Of a stretch of DNA of 64,000 bases, positions 27,366-35,511 are shown in pieces; the first letter of the stretch is position 1, and the number at the start of each line of letters is the position of its first letter. The notes beneath the pieces are model-generated. The model was given only the letters and a program-made list of their open reading frames with translations, did not search any database and was not told where the DNA came from. A program made the translations under genes and the position numbers. The stretch is from NCBI GenBank assembly GCA_019417325.1, contig DXVO01000030.1:62001-126000 (forward strand), given 5' to 3'. This stretch comes from Parabacteroides sp. Its GTDB lineage: Bacteria > Bacteroidota > Bacteroidia > Bacteroidales > Tannerellaceae.

Positions 27366-28784
27366 ATGAAGAAAACGATTTTGTCCGTATTATTATTATT
27401 TGCTTTTCTAAATGGTTTTGCTCAAAACCGCACTATTTGCAGAACAGGCATCTCATATGATATCAGTAACAATAACACTTGGGGAAAAGACAGACCCATT
27501 GTAACCGGAATAACACCTTATTCCCCGGCAGAACTGGCAGGAATAAAGCCTTCTGATATTATCCTCACTATCGATGGCGTACAAACCAACAACCTATCGA
27601 TTAAGGAGATTGAAGAGTTACTTAATCCTGCCGGAAAAAGTGAAATATTACTTACTGTAAGCAATTTCACTAATCCGTCCAAAGAAATTCTGGTTAAGAA
27701 AGAATGCAAAAAAAGCAATGCGATTACAGAAGAACAATTGGCATCCGCTTTTTCCATGTATAGCCTGGAAACAAACAGTGAACGGGATTTTGTTTGTCCA
27801 TTCAAAACAAGTGTTACAGCAGACCCTGTCGATTTCACCAAGTTTAAAACTTTTGCATTTTCCGAAATTGACGAGAATAACAGTAAACTGGAGACAACTA
27901 TCAATGAATGTATCGAAAAGGAATTGACAAAAAAGGGGCTTACCGTAGATACTTCGTCTCCGGACATATTGATACAGACATTTTATTTCTTTGACAAAAA
28001 TCCGAATTTCAAAGGTGTCAATCGAATACAGATAGAAAGAGACCCGACTTACCGGTATAATATGTTGAGGAATAAAATGGAACAGTTCCCATTTCTGAAC
28101 AGTTCCACTCCGGAAGCTGAAGCTGAATATCTGTTACAACTCGGTATTCGCCTGATTGACCAGAAACATGTATCTGGACGTATTTTATGGGAATGTGAAG
28201 CCAATGAACTATTGGACAATTCCTTCCATCTGGATGAATATGCCCGTATCTTCGTACCGCTGATGTGCATGCAGTTTCCGTATGTAAAATACACACGCAA
28301 CGTACCATTCAAGGTAAATCAAAAGACTTACAACTACACAGGCCTGAACTACAATATTGACCGTTTGGAACAGGTGGTCAGTATAGATCGTAATTCTCCG
28401 GCTTATACTGCAGGTTTACGCAATTCCGACATTATCGAAAAGATTAACGATAATAAGATGAACTACTCTGCCGAGGAGTTTTCTGCCGCATATAAAGGAT
28501 TTATAAGCAATACGATGAAATATCGTGATCCGGCAACACGTTTTACCGACAGCAACGGATTCAAAAATTGTATGTTCTGGGATACATTCAAATATGCCCA
28601 AGTATCGGATGCACTCCAGAGTTCCAAAAATAAAGCAGCTTTCTCCTACTTATTTTATTATGCTCCGTACATAGATTTGTCAGGAAGCAATACCTGTACA
28701 TTTAATATTGTACGTGGAAAAAACAAAATGGAAGTGATTGTCCGTCCCACCATCCGAAGGTCTGTGACGGTTGAAATCAAATAA
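27366..28784 (+). CDS. Secreted protein with two PDZ domains around a DUF4136-like region
   Basis: I use the ATG at 27366 because it begins a clear signal peptide (MKKTILSVLLLFAFLNGFAQ); 472 residues. The first PDZ domain (about 30-100) has ITPYSPAELAGIKPSDIILTIDG. A middle region (about 125-290) with DFTKFKTFAFSEID and SPDILIQTFYFF resembles DUF4136 lipoproteins. A second PDZ-like domain (about 335-470) has SIDRNSPAYTAGLRNSDIIEKIND. No protease catalytic residues are visible. It is likely a periplasmic or surface scaffold of unknown partner. The downstream mutS2 start is 14 bases after the stop. Confidence 0.82.
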   Translation: MKKTILSVLLLFAFLNGFAQNRTICRTGISYDISNNNTWGKDRPIVTGITPYSPAELAGIKPSDIILTIDGVQTNNLSIKEIEELLNPAGKSEILLTVSNFTNPSKEILVKKECKKSNAITEEQLASAFSMYSLETNSERDFVCPFKTSVTADPVDFTKFKTFAFSEIDENNSKLETTINECIEKELTKKGLTVDTSSPDILIQTFYFFDKNPNFKGVNRIQIERDPTYRYNMLRNKMEQFPFLNSSTPEAEAEYLLQLGIRLIDQKHVSGRILWECEANELLDNSFHLDEYARIFVPLMCMQFPYVKYTRNVPFKVNQKTYNYTGLNYNIDRLEQVVSIDRNSPAYTAGLRNSDIIEKINDNKMNYSAEEFSAAYKGFISNTMKYRDPATRFTDSNGFKNCMFWDTFKYAQVSDALQSSKNKAAFSYLFYYAPYIDLSGSNTCTFNIVRGKNKMEVIVRPTIRRSVTVEIK

Positions 28785-28798
28785 AGAACTAATTACAC

Positions 28799-31276
28799 GT
28801 GATATATCCACAAAATTTTGAACAGAAGACGGGCTTTGATAAAGTCCGCCATTTAATTTCCGAAAAATGCTTAAGCCCGCTGGGAGAAGAGCGGGTAGCC
28901 GAAATGAGTTTCTCCAACGATTATGCAACCATTACCCAGCGTTTGGAGCAAACCGACGAATTTGTCCGTATACTGCATGGAGATGTTGAATTTCCCGCCA
29001 GTTACTTTTTCGATGTACGTTACTCTATGAAACGGATACGCCCGGAAGGAACCTGGCTGGATGAAAAGGAACTGTTCGACCTGAAACGTTCCCTGCAAAC
29101 CATACAGGATATCATCCGTTTTTTCCGTCCTACAATGGAAGAAGATGAAGATATTCTGTATCCCGCATTAACAGAACTGGCAGGAGATATTCTAGTATTC
29201 CCTCAATTAATCGGGAAAATAGACCAGATACTCGACAAGTTCGGTAGAGTCAAAGACAATGCCTCCCCCACCCTCGCACAGATACGTAAAGAAATAACAG
29301 CTACGATGAGCGGCATTTCCCGTTCATTGCAATCTATCCTGCGTGCGGCACAATCGGATGGCGTAGTAGATAAAGACGTAACCCCCACCATGCGCGACGG
29401 ACGCCTGATGATTCCTGTCGCCCCCGCTTTCAAACGAAAGATAAAGGGAATCGTACACGACGAATCTGCCAGTGGCAAGACTGTTTTTATCGAACCTGAA
29501 GTGGTAGTGGAAGCAAATAACCGTATCCGGGAGCTGGAAGGAGACGAACGACGGGAAATCATGAAGATTCTAACGGAATTTACCAACTTCGTCCGTCCGT
29601 TAATTCCCGATATCCTGCAATCTTACGAGTTTCTTGCAGAGATAGATTTTATACGTGCCAAAGCATTGTTTGCCGAACAAATCCATGCGATCAAACCGAC
29701 TTTTGAAGACAAGCAGCAGATAGACTGGATTCGTGCCGTACATCCGATACTTTTCCTATCCCTGCAAAAACAGAATAAACAGGTGGTGCCACTTGAAATC
29801 AGATTGGAAGAAGATAAGCGCCTGCTGATTATCTCCGGTCCGAATGCCGGGGGTAAATCCGTCTGTCTGAAAACAGTTGGTTTGTTACAGTATATGTTAC
29901 AGTGCGGATTACTTATTCCTGTATACGAAAATTCACGTACAGGCATATTCGAACATATTTTCATCGATATCGGCGACGAACAAAGCATTGAAAACGATTT
30001 AAGTACTTACAGTTCCCATCTGACGAACATGAAATTCTTCGTAAAGAACTGCAATGAAAAGACGATCCTGCTTATCGATGAATTCGGTAGCGGTACCGAA
30101 CCGCAAATCGGAGGTGCAATCGCAGAAGCTCTGCTCGACCGCTTCAACCGGAATCGTAGTTATGGTGTAATCACGACCCATTATCAGAATCTGAAGCATT
30201 TTGCAGAAGATACGGAAGGAGTCGTAAATGGTGCCATGTTATATGACCGCCATTTGATGCAACCTTTGTTCAAATTGTCTATCGGTAATCCGGGAAGTTC
30301 CTTTGCCGTAGAAATCGCCAGGAAAATCGGATTACCCGAAGATGTGATAGCCGATGCTTCTGCCAATGTTGGGGCAGATTATATCAATATGGACAAGTAT
30401 TTGCAAGACATCGTTCGCGACAAGCGTTATTGGGAAAGTAAGCGGCAAAATATCCGCCAACAGGAGAAAAAGCTGGAAGATATTACCGCCCGCTATGAGC
30501 AGGACTTGGATGCAGTGAATCGTCAGCGCAAGGAAATCATCAAGACCGCAAAAGAGGAAGCTGAACGTATCCTTGCAGAAGCCAATGCCAAAATTGAAAA
30601 TACCATCCGGGAAATCAAAGAGGCGCAAGCGGAGAAAGAACAGACCAAGCTGGCACGTAAAGCGCTTGAAGAATTTAAATCGGCCGTCCTCTCCAAAGAG
30701 GAAGAAGACGATAAGATTGCCCGTAAGATGGCAAAGCTGCAAGAACGGAAAGAACGTAAACAAAAAAAGCAGAACCAGCCCGTACCTAAACAGGTCTTCA
30801 ACCGCGATGTTATCGAAGTGGGAGACAATGTACGCCTGAAAGGCCAGGTATCAGCCGGTACAGTCATGGAAATACAAGGGAAACAGGCACTGGTTGCTTT
30901 TGGCATGATTAAAAGTACCGTCAAGCTGGATAAACTGGAAAAGGTCAGCAAAGGACAGATTAAGAAGGAAATACAGAAAAGTACATTCGTCAGCACCCTG
31001 ACTACCGACAACATGCACGAGAAGAAATTGAACTTCAAGCAGGAAATAGATGTTAGAGGTATGAGGGGGGATGAAGCGCTGCAAACCGTTACCTACTTCG
31101 TAGACGATGCAATCCAGGTTGGCGCAGAACGCATCCGAATCCTGCACGGTACCGGAACCGGTATCCTGCGGCAACTGATACGCGACTACTTGCATTCGGT
31201 GCCGGGGGTACGCAACTACCACGACGAACATGTACAGTTCGGTGGTGCCGGTATCACGGTAGTTGAACTTGAATAA
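28799..31276 (+). CDS. mutS2: Endonuclease MutS2
   Basis: 825-residue MutS-family ATPase with a C-terminal Smr nuclease, implicated in suppressing recombination and/or rescuing collided ribosomes. The start is GTG (read as M-IYPQNFEQ), which fits the family's N-terminus. Walker A GPNAGGKSVCLKT is near residue 349, Walker B LLIDEFGSGTEP near 425, a long coiled coil (about 515-660) follows, and the Smr domain (about 750-825) has VRGMRGDEAL and ILHGTGTGILR. The mismatch-recognition domain I of MutS is absent, as expected. It is followed by corA after 11 bases. Confidence 0.96.
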   Translation: MIYPQNFEQKTGFDKVRHLISEKCLSPLGEERVAEMSFSNDYATITQRLEQTDEFVRILHGDVEFPASYFFDVRYSMKRIRPEGTWLDEKELFDLKRSLQTIQDIIRFFRPTMEEDEDILYPALTELAGDILVFPQLIGKIDQILDKFGRVKDNASPTLAQIRKEITATMSGISRSLQSILRAAQSDGVVDKDVTPTMRDGRLMIPVAPAFKRKIKGIVHDESASGKTVFIEPEVVVEANNRIRELEGDERREIMKILTEFTNFVRPLIPDILQSYEFLAEIDFIRAKALFAEQIHAIKPTFEDKQQIDWIRAVHPILFLSLQKQNKQVVPLEIRLEEDKRLLIISGPNAGGKSVCLKTVGLLQYMLQCGLLIPVYENSRTGIFEHIFIDIGDEQSIENDLSTYSSHLTNMKFFVKNCNEKTILLIDEFGSGTEPQIGGAIAEALLDRFNRNRSYGVITTHYQNLKHFAEDTEGVVNGAMLYDRHLMQPLFKLSIGNPGSSFAVEIARKIGLPEDVIADASANVGADYINMDKYLQDIVRDKRYWESKRQNIRQQEKKLEDITARYEQDLDAVNRQRKEIIKTAKEEAERILAEANAKIENTIREIKEAQAEKEQTKLARKALEEFKSAVLSKEEEDDKIARKMAKLQERKERKQKKQNQPVPKQVFNRDVIEVGDNVRLKGQVSAGTVMEIQGKQALVAFGMIKSTVKLDKLEKVSKGQIKKEIQKSTFVSTLTTDNMHEKKLNFKQEIDVRGMRGDEALQTVTYFVDDAIQVGAERIRILHGTGTGILRQLIRDYLHSVPGVRNYHDEHVQFGGAGITVVELE

Positions 31277-31287
31277 AAACAAAGCGT

Positions 31288-32370
31288 ATGAGACGAAAAG
31301 ACAACACCCATCTGCACAAACGGAAACATATTTCAAACCGCCATCTGTCAGATAAATACTTTTATGCCGGCGAGCATGAAACGGTTACCGATATTCGTCT
31401 CACCCAATACAATGAGAGCATCCTCCGCAACCATGATGTCAAAACGGGGGATGCCTCTTTCCAAAAGCATGTAGATGCTAATTGCATCAACTGGTTCCAG
31501 GTAAGCGGCCTTACCAATTCGGAAGCCATCACCCGTATGGTAAACGAATTTGGAATGCACAACCTGGACGCAAAAGATATCCTTACCCCGCAACATGTGG
31601 TAAAGATTGAGGAATACGACAAACATATGCTGATTGTCCTCAACTCCTCTTATTATGATGCCAATACGGAAATCAAATCCGAACATATCAGTATTCTGGT
31701 GACAGGAAATGTAGTCATTACCTTTACGGAAAGCAATAATCCCGTATTCGAGAGCACATACAAGGCATTAGAATCCAATATGCTGAATCTCCGTAAGAAA
31801 GGAAGCGGGCTGCTCCTCGCCTTCCTGCTCAATACGATTATTGCCAATCTGGTAGAGTCGGTTTCCAAGGTGGAAGAAATGCTGGAAGATATCGAAGAGA
31901 CGCTACTGGACATAAAAAGCGACCAGACCAATATGGGGCTGCTTATCCAGCAACGCAGGCACGAATACATGATTATCCGCAAAAACAGCCAGCCGTTAAA
32001 AGAACAGTTTGCCAAACTTCTCCGGACGGAAAACGGCATTATCAGCAGCGATATGTTGCCGATTTACAATGACCTATCCGACCAACTACAGTTTGTGATA
32101 CAGACCACGGAAAGCTGCCGGGAAATAATATCCTCACTGGTAGACCTCTATATCTCCAACAACGACCTTCGTATGAATGCCATCATGAAACGGCTTACTG
32201 TAGTATCCACCATCTTCATCCCGCTAACTTTCCTTGTCGGCGTCTGGGGGATGAACTTCAAAATTATGCCTGAACTGGATTGGTCTTACGGATATGCTAT
32301 TGCTTGGTTTGTAATGTTGATTACAGCAATAGCCACTTGGTTTTATATGCGCAAAAAAGATTGGTTTTAA
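31288..32370 (+). CDS. corA: CorA-type magnesium/divalent cation transporter
   Basis: Inner-membrane Mg2+ channel of 360 residues: a large cytoplasmic alpha/beta domain, a long stalk helix (VSKVEEMLEDIEETLLDIKS) and two C-terminal membrane helices. The signature GMN pore motif is present in GVWGMNFKIMPEL near residue 321, and the C-terminus is positively charged (YMRKKDWF). Probably co-transcribed with mutS2. Confidence 0.95.
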   Translation: MRRKDNTHLHKRKHISNRHLSDKYFYAGEHETVTDIRLTQYNESILRNHDVKTGDASFQKHVDANCINWFQVSGLTNSEAITRMVNEFGMHNLDAKDILTPQHVVKIEEYDKHMLIVLNSSYYDANTEIKSEHISILVTGNVVITFTESNNPVFESTYKALESNMLNLRKKGSGLLLAFLLNTIIANLVESVSKVEEMLEDIEETLLDIKSDQTNMGLLIQQRRHEYMIIRKNSQPLKEQFAKLLRTENGIISSDMLPIYNDLSDQLQFVIQTTESCREIISSLVDLYISNNDLRMNAIMKRLTVVSTIFIPLTFLVGVWGMNFKIMPELDWSYGYAIAWFVMLITAIATWFYMRKKDWF

Positions 32371-32389
32371 TAGTACCCTTGCAAATAAA

Positions 32390-32455
32390 AATTAGTACCG
32401 GTAGTAATTTCAACTAGTAGCAATAGTAATTGAAATTAGTAGCGATAGTAATATT
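32390..32455. repeat. Three tandem degenerate 22-bp repeats
   Basis: Three head-to-tail units of 22 bases starting at 32390, 32412 and 32434, each with the plan aaYtagtaNNnatagtaatt. Each unit is close to self-complementary (AATTAGTA then TAGTAATT). They lie between convergent corA and the HU gene. Function unknown; they could bind a protein or mark an insertion boundary of the neighbouring retroelement. Confidence 0.6.
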
Positions 32456-32582
32456 TATTAACGGACGAACGCCCGAAATATCACATTCCAGACGTTCGCA
32501 TAAACTAATTATTTGTTGTGTATAAGTGTAAAACCAATTAAGATTTTGATTACATTGTTTATTAATAATGTTTATGAAACTG

Positions 32583-32873
32583 TCAGTTAGAAATTACTTG
32601 TCCATTCAGATTCTCCAGCATCTTTTTACCGGGCTTGAACTTCACACTCGACCGGGAACGAATCATACATTTTTCACCGGTCTTAGGATTACGTCCTTCA
32701 CGCTCGGACTGCATCCATAAGTGGAAAGATCCGAATCCCTGCAGTACAAGATGACCGTCTTCCTTCAATATCTTCATCAATTCCCTTTTAAACGCATCAA
32801 TAAAATGATGAACATCTTGTTGTGGTACAGACAACTGCTCCGATATACGTTTTACAAAATTTCTTTTATTCAT
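32583..32873 (-). CDS. HU/IHF family DNA-binding protein
   Basis: 96 residues with the HU fold: two N-terminal helices (NFVKRISEQLSVPQQDVHHFIDAF), GHLVLQGFGSFHL, and the DNA-binding arm segment EGRNPKTGEKCMIRSRSSVKF, where RNPKTGE is the family hallmark. It bends DNA non-specifically or with modest specificity. It is on the same strand as the retroelement genes and follows the reverse transcriptase by 66 bases, so read-through from the DGR operon is possible. Confidence 0.93.
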   Translation of the reverse strand: MNKRNFVKRISEQLSVPQQDVHHFIDAFKRELMKILKEDGHLVLQGFGSFHLWMQSEREGRNPKTGEKCMIRSRSSVKFKPGKKMLENLNGQVISN

Positions 32874-32939
32874 ATATTATTCCTGTTTTAATTATAAATA
32901 ATCATTTCTCTTACAGCTATTCGCCATTTACTCTGTCCT

Positions 32940-34142
32940 TTATTGCACACTTTTTATGTGTTTTCGGAGTATATACTTATTCAACCCATTACCAAAATAT
33001 CCATACAGAAAAACCAGCGAACAACGACCCAGTATTTCTTTTTTTATATTCAGAGTACAAAAATGCCGCATGATGCCCAGATACGAATTGATGGATGCAC
33101 ACATCTCACGCAGATATACTTCGGGAGGTGCACGATTAGTATCCAGACTACTCTCCCAATAATACATTTCAGCCGCAAACTTCCTTTTTGCACGATTTTG
33201 AATGTAAATACGCCCGGGTTTTACCACTGCACCCAGAAATTCAACTCCATGCTCATAATGCTGTAATACTATTTTATGCGGATGTAACCTTATGTGTAAG
33301 GTATCCCATAAATAATTCCGGATTTCAGGTATCAGTCGTTTCAGTACTTCCTTATCCTCATGAACAAGAAAAAAATCATCAACATAGCGACCATAATGTT
33401 TGATACTTAAAATCCTCTTTACATAATTATCGAACGGTGTCAGATAAATATTGCTAAACAGTTGTGATGTCAGATTTCCGATAGGCAAACCACACCCCGT
33501 AGGCGAATGGAACAGGCTTTTTGAAGGAGGCAAACCTTCCCAATCCGATACATCACCACGTCGTATACAATTTTGGGTGGGATCATTAAATATGACCAGC
33601 GGCAAAAGATATTTTGCCAATTCATACTCTTCTGAATCTTCCCAATGAATACTGTCCGGCAATTCCAGATGCCCGTATCTCTCCAAGGTTTTACAGACAG
33701 AATCATACAATATCTGCCGGTCAATATTCATGAAATACCCTTGTAAATCCAACTTCAACACATAGCAATCCTGCGTATAATTCTGCGAACAGCTACGAAT
33801 ATGTTTATCCAGACGCTTTATTCCGAACAAAGTTCCCCTGCCTTTCCGGCAAGAATAACAGTCATCAATAAAAATCCGTTCGAATATCGGCGAAATATAA
33901 TTGAAAAGCAGATGATGCACGATACGGTCACGGAAATCGGCGGCAAAGACTTCACGTTTCACAGGATAATCCACCATAAAACAAATACTCCGTCCCACTT
34001 GGTACTTACGTTCCTCTATTTCATGGTAAAGAGCTATCAGGTTTTCTTCGAGATTCAGTTCAAAACGAAGCTGATTCGTCGAATTCCGTTTCCCGTCCCG
34101 AGCATCGAAATAAGCTTTAAATATGTCTTCTATCAAGTTCAT
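32940..34142 (-). CDS. Reverse transcriptase of a diversity-generating retroelement
   Basis: 400-residue retron/DGR-type reverse transcriptase. It would copy the template RNA with frequent errors at adenines for transfer into the variable repeat. Visible motifs: KREVFAADFRDRIVHHLL (motif 1), VLKLDLQGYFMNID (motif 3, first catalytic Asp), LPIGNLTSQLFSNIYL (motif 4, about residue 222; the I-G-x3-S-Q form marks DGR enzymes, whereas group II introns and retroviruses have Q-G-x3-S-P), YVDDFFLVH (motif 5, about residue 254) and VEFLGAVV (motif 7). There is no maturase or endonuclease domain. The ATG lies 38 bases downstream of the template repeat and the gene follows avd on the same strand. Confidence 0.95.
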   Translation of the reverse strand: MNLIEDIFKAYFDARDGKRNSTNQLRFELNLEENLIALYHEIEERKYQVGRSICFMVDYPVKREVFAADFRDRIVHHLLFNYISPIFERIFIDDCYSCRKGRGTLFGIKRLDKHIRSCSQNYTQDCYVLKLDLQGYFMNIDRQILYDSVCKTLERYGHLELPDSIHWEDSEEYELAKYLLPLVIFNDPTQNCIRRGDVSDWEGLPPSKSLFHSPTGCGLPIGNLTSQLFSNIYLTPFDNYVKRILSIKHYGRYVDDFFLVHEDKEVLKRLIPEIRNYLWDTLHIRLHPHKIVLQHYEHGVEFLGAVVKPGRIYIQNRAKRKFAAEMYYWESSLDTNRAPPEVYLREMCASINSYLGIMRHFCTLNIKKEILGRCSLVFLYGYFGNGLNKYILRKHIKSVQ

Positions 34143-34180
34143 GTACTAATTCTTAATAAATAAAAGGCGACCGGTAAATG

Positions 34181-34369
34181 CTTGGACGCAACGCACCGAG
34201 AACCCGTTGGCACGGTTGGAAGATGTCGCATTCAGCGTAGCGCTATTGAAGTTCACGTTGCTCGCGTTGACACTGCCTGACGGAACCGATGACGCCCAGT
34301 AGTAACCGTAGATACTCTGATTGTTGGAAGCGCCGTTACTGTTGTTACGGTTGCCCGCAGCAGGCAAAA
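34181..34369 (-). repeat. DGR template repeat (TR)
   Basis: 189 bases matching the 3' end of the target gene, read on the minus strand and placed between avd and the reverse transcriptase. Position by position against the variable repeat (offset +1336) I find ten differences, at 34208, 34246, 34247, 34253, 34259, 34267, 34268, 34303, 34325 and 34352. Every one is an adenine on the template coding strand (T on plus). By my count the template strand has 43 adenines, so 10 of 43 A and 0 of 146 non-A positions differ. Many of the adenines are in AAC/AAT codons, the standard DGR design that avoids stop codons. Confidence 0.97.
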
Positions 34370-34566
34370 AAGTAACCACTTTATTAATTATCAAAACGGA
34401 TACACCTAAGTAAACATTATGACAACCGGGTAATTAACTAGCAGAAACATAAGGTACGCCTTTATTCCCTCACGTTCTTTTACTCTGCCAGTAGGTTACT
34501 GAATTTACAAGTCTCACTATCGGTAGCCTTAACCACCGATACTCCGGACATGAATCGCCCTTCTAT
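34370..34566 (-). other. Spacer between avd and TR, probable 5' part of the DGR RNA
   Basis: 197 bases without a convincing gene; a short open frame running through TR is an artefact of TR matching coding sequence. In other DGRs the functional RNA extends beyond TR into the flanks, so this spacer probably belongs to the template RNA. It contains one small dyad, ATCGGT (34519-34524) with ACCGAT (34535-34540). No promoter consensus facing TR was seen, so TR is probably transcribed from the operon. Confidence 0.5.
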
Positions 34567-34911
34567 TTATTTTCTTTCGCTTGATTTATACCATGCAGCC
34601 AATTGTTTTGAAATAGATTCAATCTGTTCGGCAGCAGTAGCATACTGTTTCAAATTGATTTGCTTTAAGTCCATTAATAAACGTATCTGCAACTTTACCA
34701 CAACCACATGTTCTCTCGCCCTTTGTAAATGAACCATCTTCTGAGCTGTGGAATTAGCCTGATAAATACAGACAAGTAATGCTATCAGCTCATTTTTCAC
34801 ATTCTCCCCCAATGTATAACGATAATCGCGCTGAAAATTCCGATTCATACGGAATACCAGCAACAATAAATCGTATGTAGCCTTGTAGACAGGCAGGTTA
34901 TCATAAATCAT
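34567..34911 (-). CDS. avd: DGR accessory variability determinant (Avd), four-helix bundle
   Basis: 114 residues, almost wholly helical and basic: YDNLPVYKATYDLLLLVFRMNRNFQRDYRYTLG in the first helix region, then LIALLVCIYQAN, LQRAREHVVVVKLQIRLLMDLKQI and a C-terminal helix. This is the four-helix bundle family shared with 23S rRNA intervening-sequence proteins. In characterised DGRs, Avd forms a pentamer that binds the reverse transcriptase and the template RNA and is needed for mutagenic cDNA synthesis. Its ATG overlaps the stop of the preceding accessory gene as ATGA, so the two are translationally coupled. Confidence 0.92.
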   Translation of the reverse strand: MIYDNLPVYKATYDLLLLVFRMNRNFQRDYRYTLGENVKNELIALLVCIYQANSTAQKMVHLQRAREHVVVVKLQIRLLMDLKQINLKQYATAAEQIESISKQLAAWYKSSERK

Positions 34912-35402
34912 TGCTTCAACAAAGCCTGTAAATCAGAAACCAACATCATACATTGTAAAGGGGAAGCTGTTTCGACCCTGAATGCAGCCAACTGCGATAA
35001 GACATTACGCTCAGCTTCGGAAATACAGATGTCAGGTCTTCCTATAGTTGTTATAGCAGAAGGAAGAAAAGCGTTTTCACTTTCAGCCGGAAGGGTAGAC
35101 TTCCATTCTTCAAACTCCACAGCTGTAAAAGCCATATCCACATAAAATGAAATCCGCTTGTCATCTATCTGCAAAAACTCCCGCCCTTTTAAAACCTCAT
35201 GCAAGCTACCATCGGGGAAGCCCATAGAGACAACCTCACAATTCACAATCTTTACAAAACGTTTCTGCAATTTGTAGGCTTTCACCTCTTTTGTAAATCG
35301 CATGGCCGATTGTTCGTATGCCTTCCAGAACATCCCTTCCATATATAAAAAGATTAGTGGTTCATTTTGTAGCTCAGCTTCTAATTTATCTTTCAGATTC
35401 AT
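34908..35402 (-). CDS. MutS-like (MSL-type) DGR accessory protein
   Basis: 164 residues from the ATG at 35402, preferred over a TTG 8 codons earlier. It has no obvious catalytic motif. Residues about 12-80 follow the pattern of the MutS mismatch-recognition domain I: PLIFLYMEGMFWKAYEQSA resembles the F-x-E stretch region of MutS (hydrophobic strand, M-G/E-x-F/W, acidic helix), and VVSMGFPDGSLHEVLKGREFLQI resembles the following MAGVP... segment. MutS-like accessory genes have been reported in DGR surveys, and this one sits where such a gene would: between target and avd, coupled to avd. The role in retrohoming is unknown; the MutS relation is my reading of the pattern. Confidence 0.7.
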   Translation of the reverse strand: MNLKDKLEAELQNEPLIFLYMEGMFWKAYEQSAMRFTKEVKAYKLQKRFVKIVNCEVVSMGFPDGSLHEVLKGREFLQIDDKRISFYVDMAFTAVEFEEWKSTLPAESENAFLPSAITTIGRPDICISEAERNVLSQLAAFRVETASPLQCMMLVSDLQALLKQ

Positions 35403-35429
35403 GATACCTGTTTTATTTAGACCCAAATC

Positions 35430-35449
35430 GCCCCGCCTGAAGGCGGGGC
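35430..35449. other. Strong GC hairpin between the target gene and the accessory gene
   Basis: An 8-bp perfect stem (GCCCCGCC / GGCGGGGC) with a 4-base loop. On the operon strand it is not followed by a U run, so it is not a clear terminator. It could attenuate read-through from the target gene into the DGR machinery, or form a cruciform. Confidence 0.6.
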
Positions 35450-35487
35450 TTTATAAAAGAATCAAATCAATCAAATCAATCGAATGC

Positions 35488-35506
35488 GGTCGGCAATTCG
35501 CCGACC
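35488..35506. other. Hairpin immediately 3' of the variable repeat (candidate DGR target-recognition cruciform)
   Basis: GGTCGGC and GCCGACC form a 7-bp perfect stem with a 5-base loop. It lies 10 bases beyond the end of VR and 5 bases beyond the target's stop codon. In the Bordetella phage DGR a hairpin/cruciform at this place, just 3' of VR, is needed for efficient target recognition. The T run is on the plus side, not the gene's side, which argues against a simple terminator for the target gene. Confidence 0.6.
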
Positions 35507-35511
35507 TTTTT

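Noticed and set aside
32390..32455. Tandem repeats as a short CRISPR array
   Set aside because: Units are contiguous with no spacers, only 22 bases long, and no cas genes are present.
34146..34394. 82-residue open frame on the minus strand between avd and the reverse transcriptase, similar to the end of the target protein
   Set aside because: It is the template repeat read as protein. It begins with a few unrelated residues, has no start context, and its match to the target is explained by TR/VR identity.
35488..35506. Hairpin after the target gene as an ordinary rho-independent terminator
   Set aside because: The T run is on the plus-strand side. On the gene's strand the stem is preceded by A and followed by mixed sequence, so a DGR recognition hairpin is the better reading, although weak termination is not excluded.
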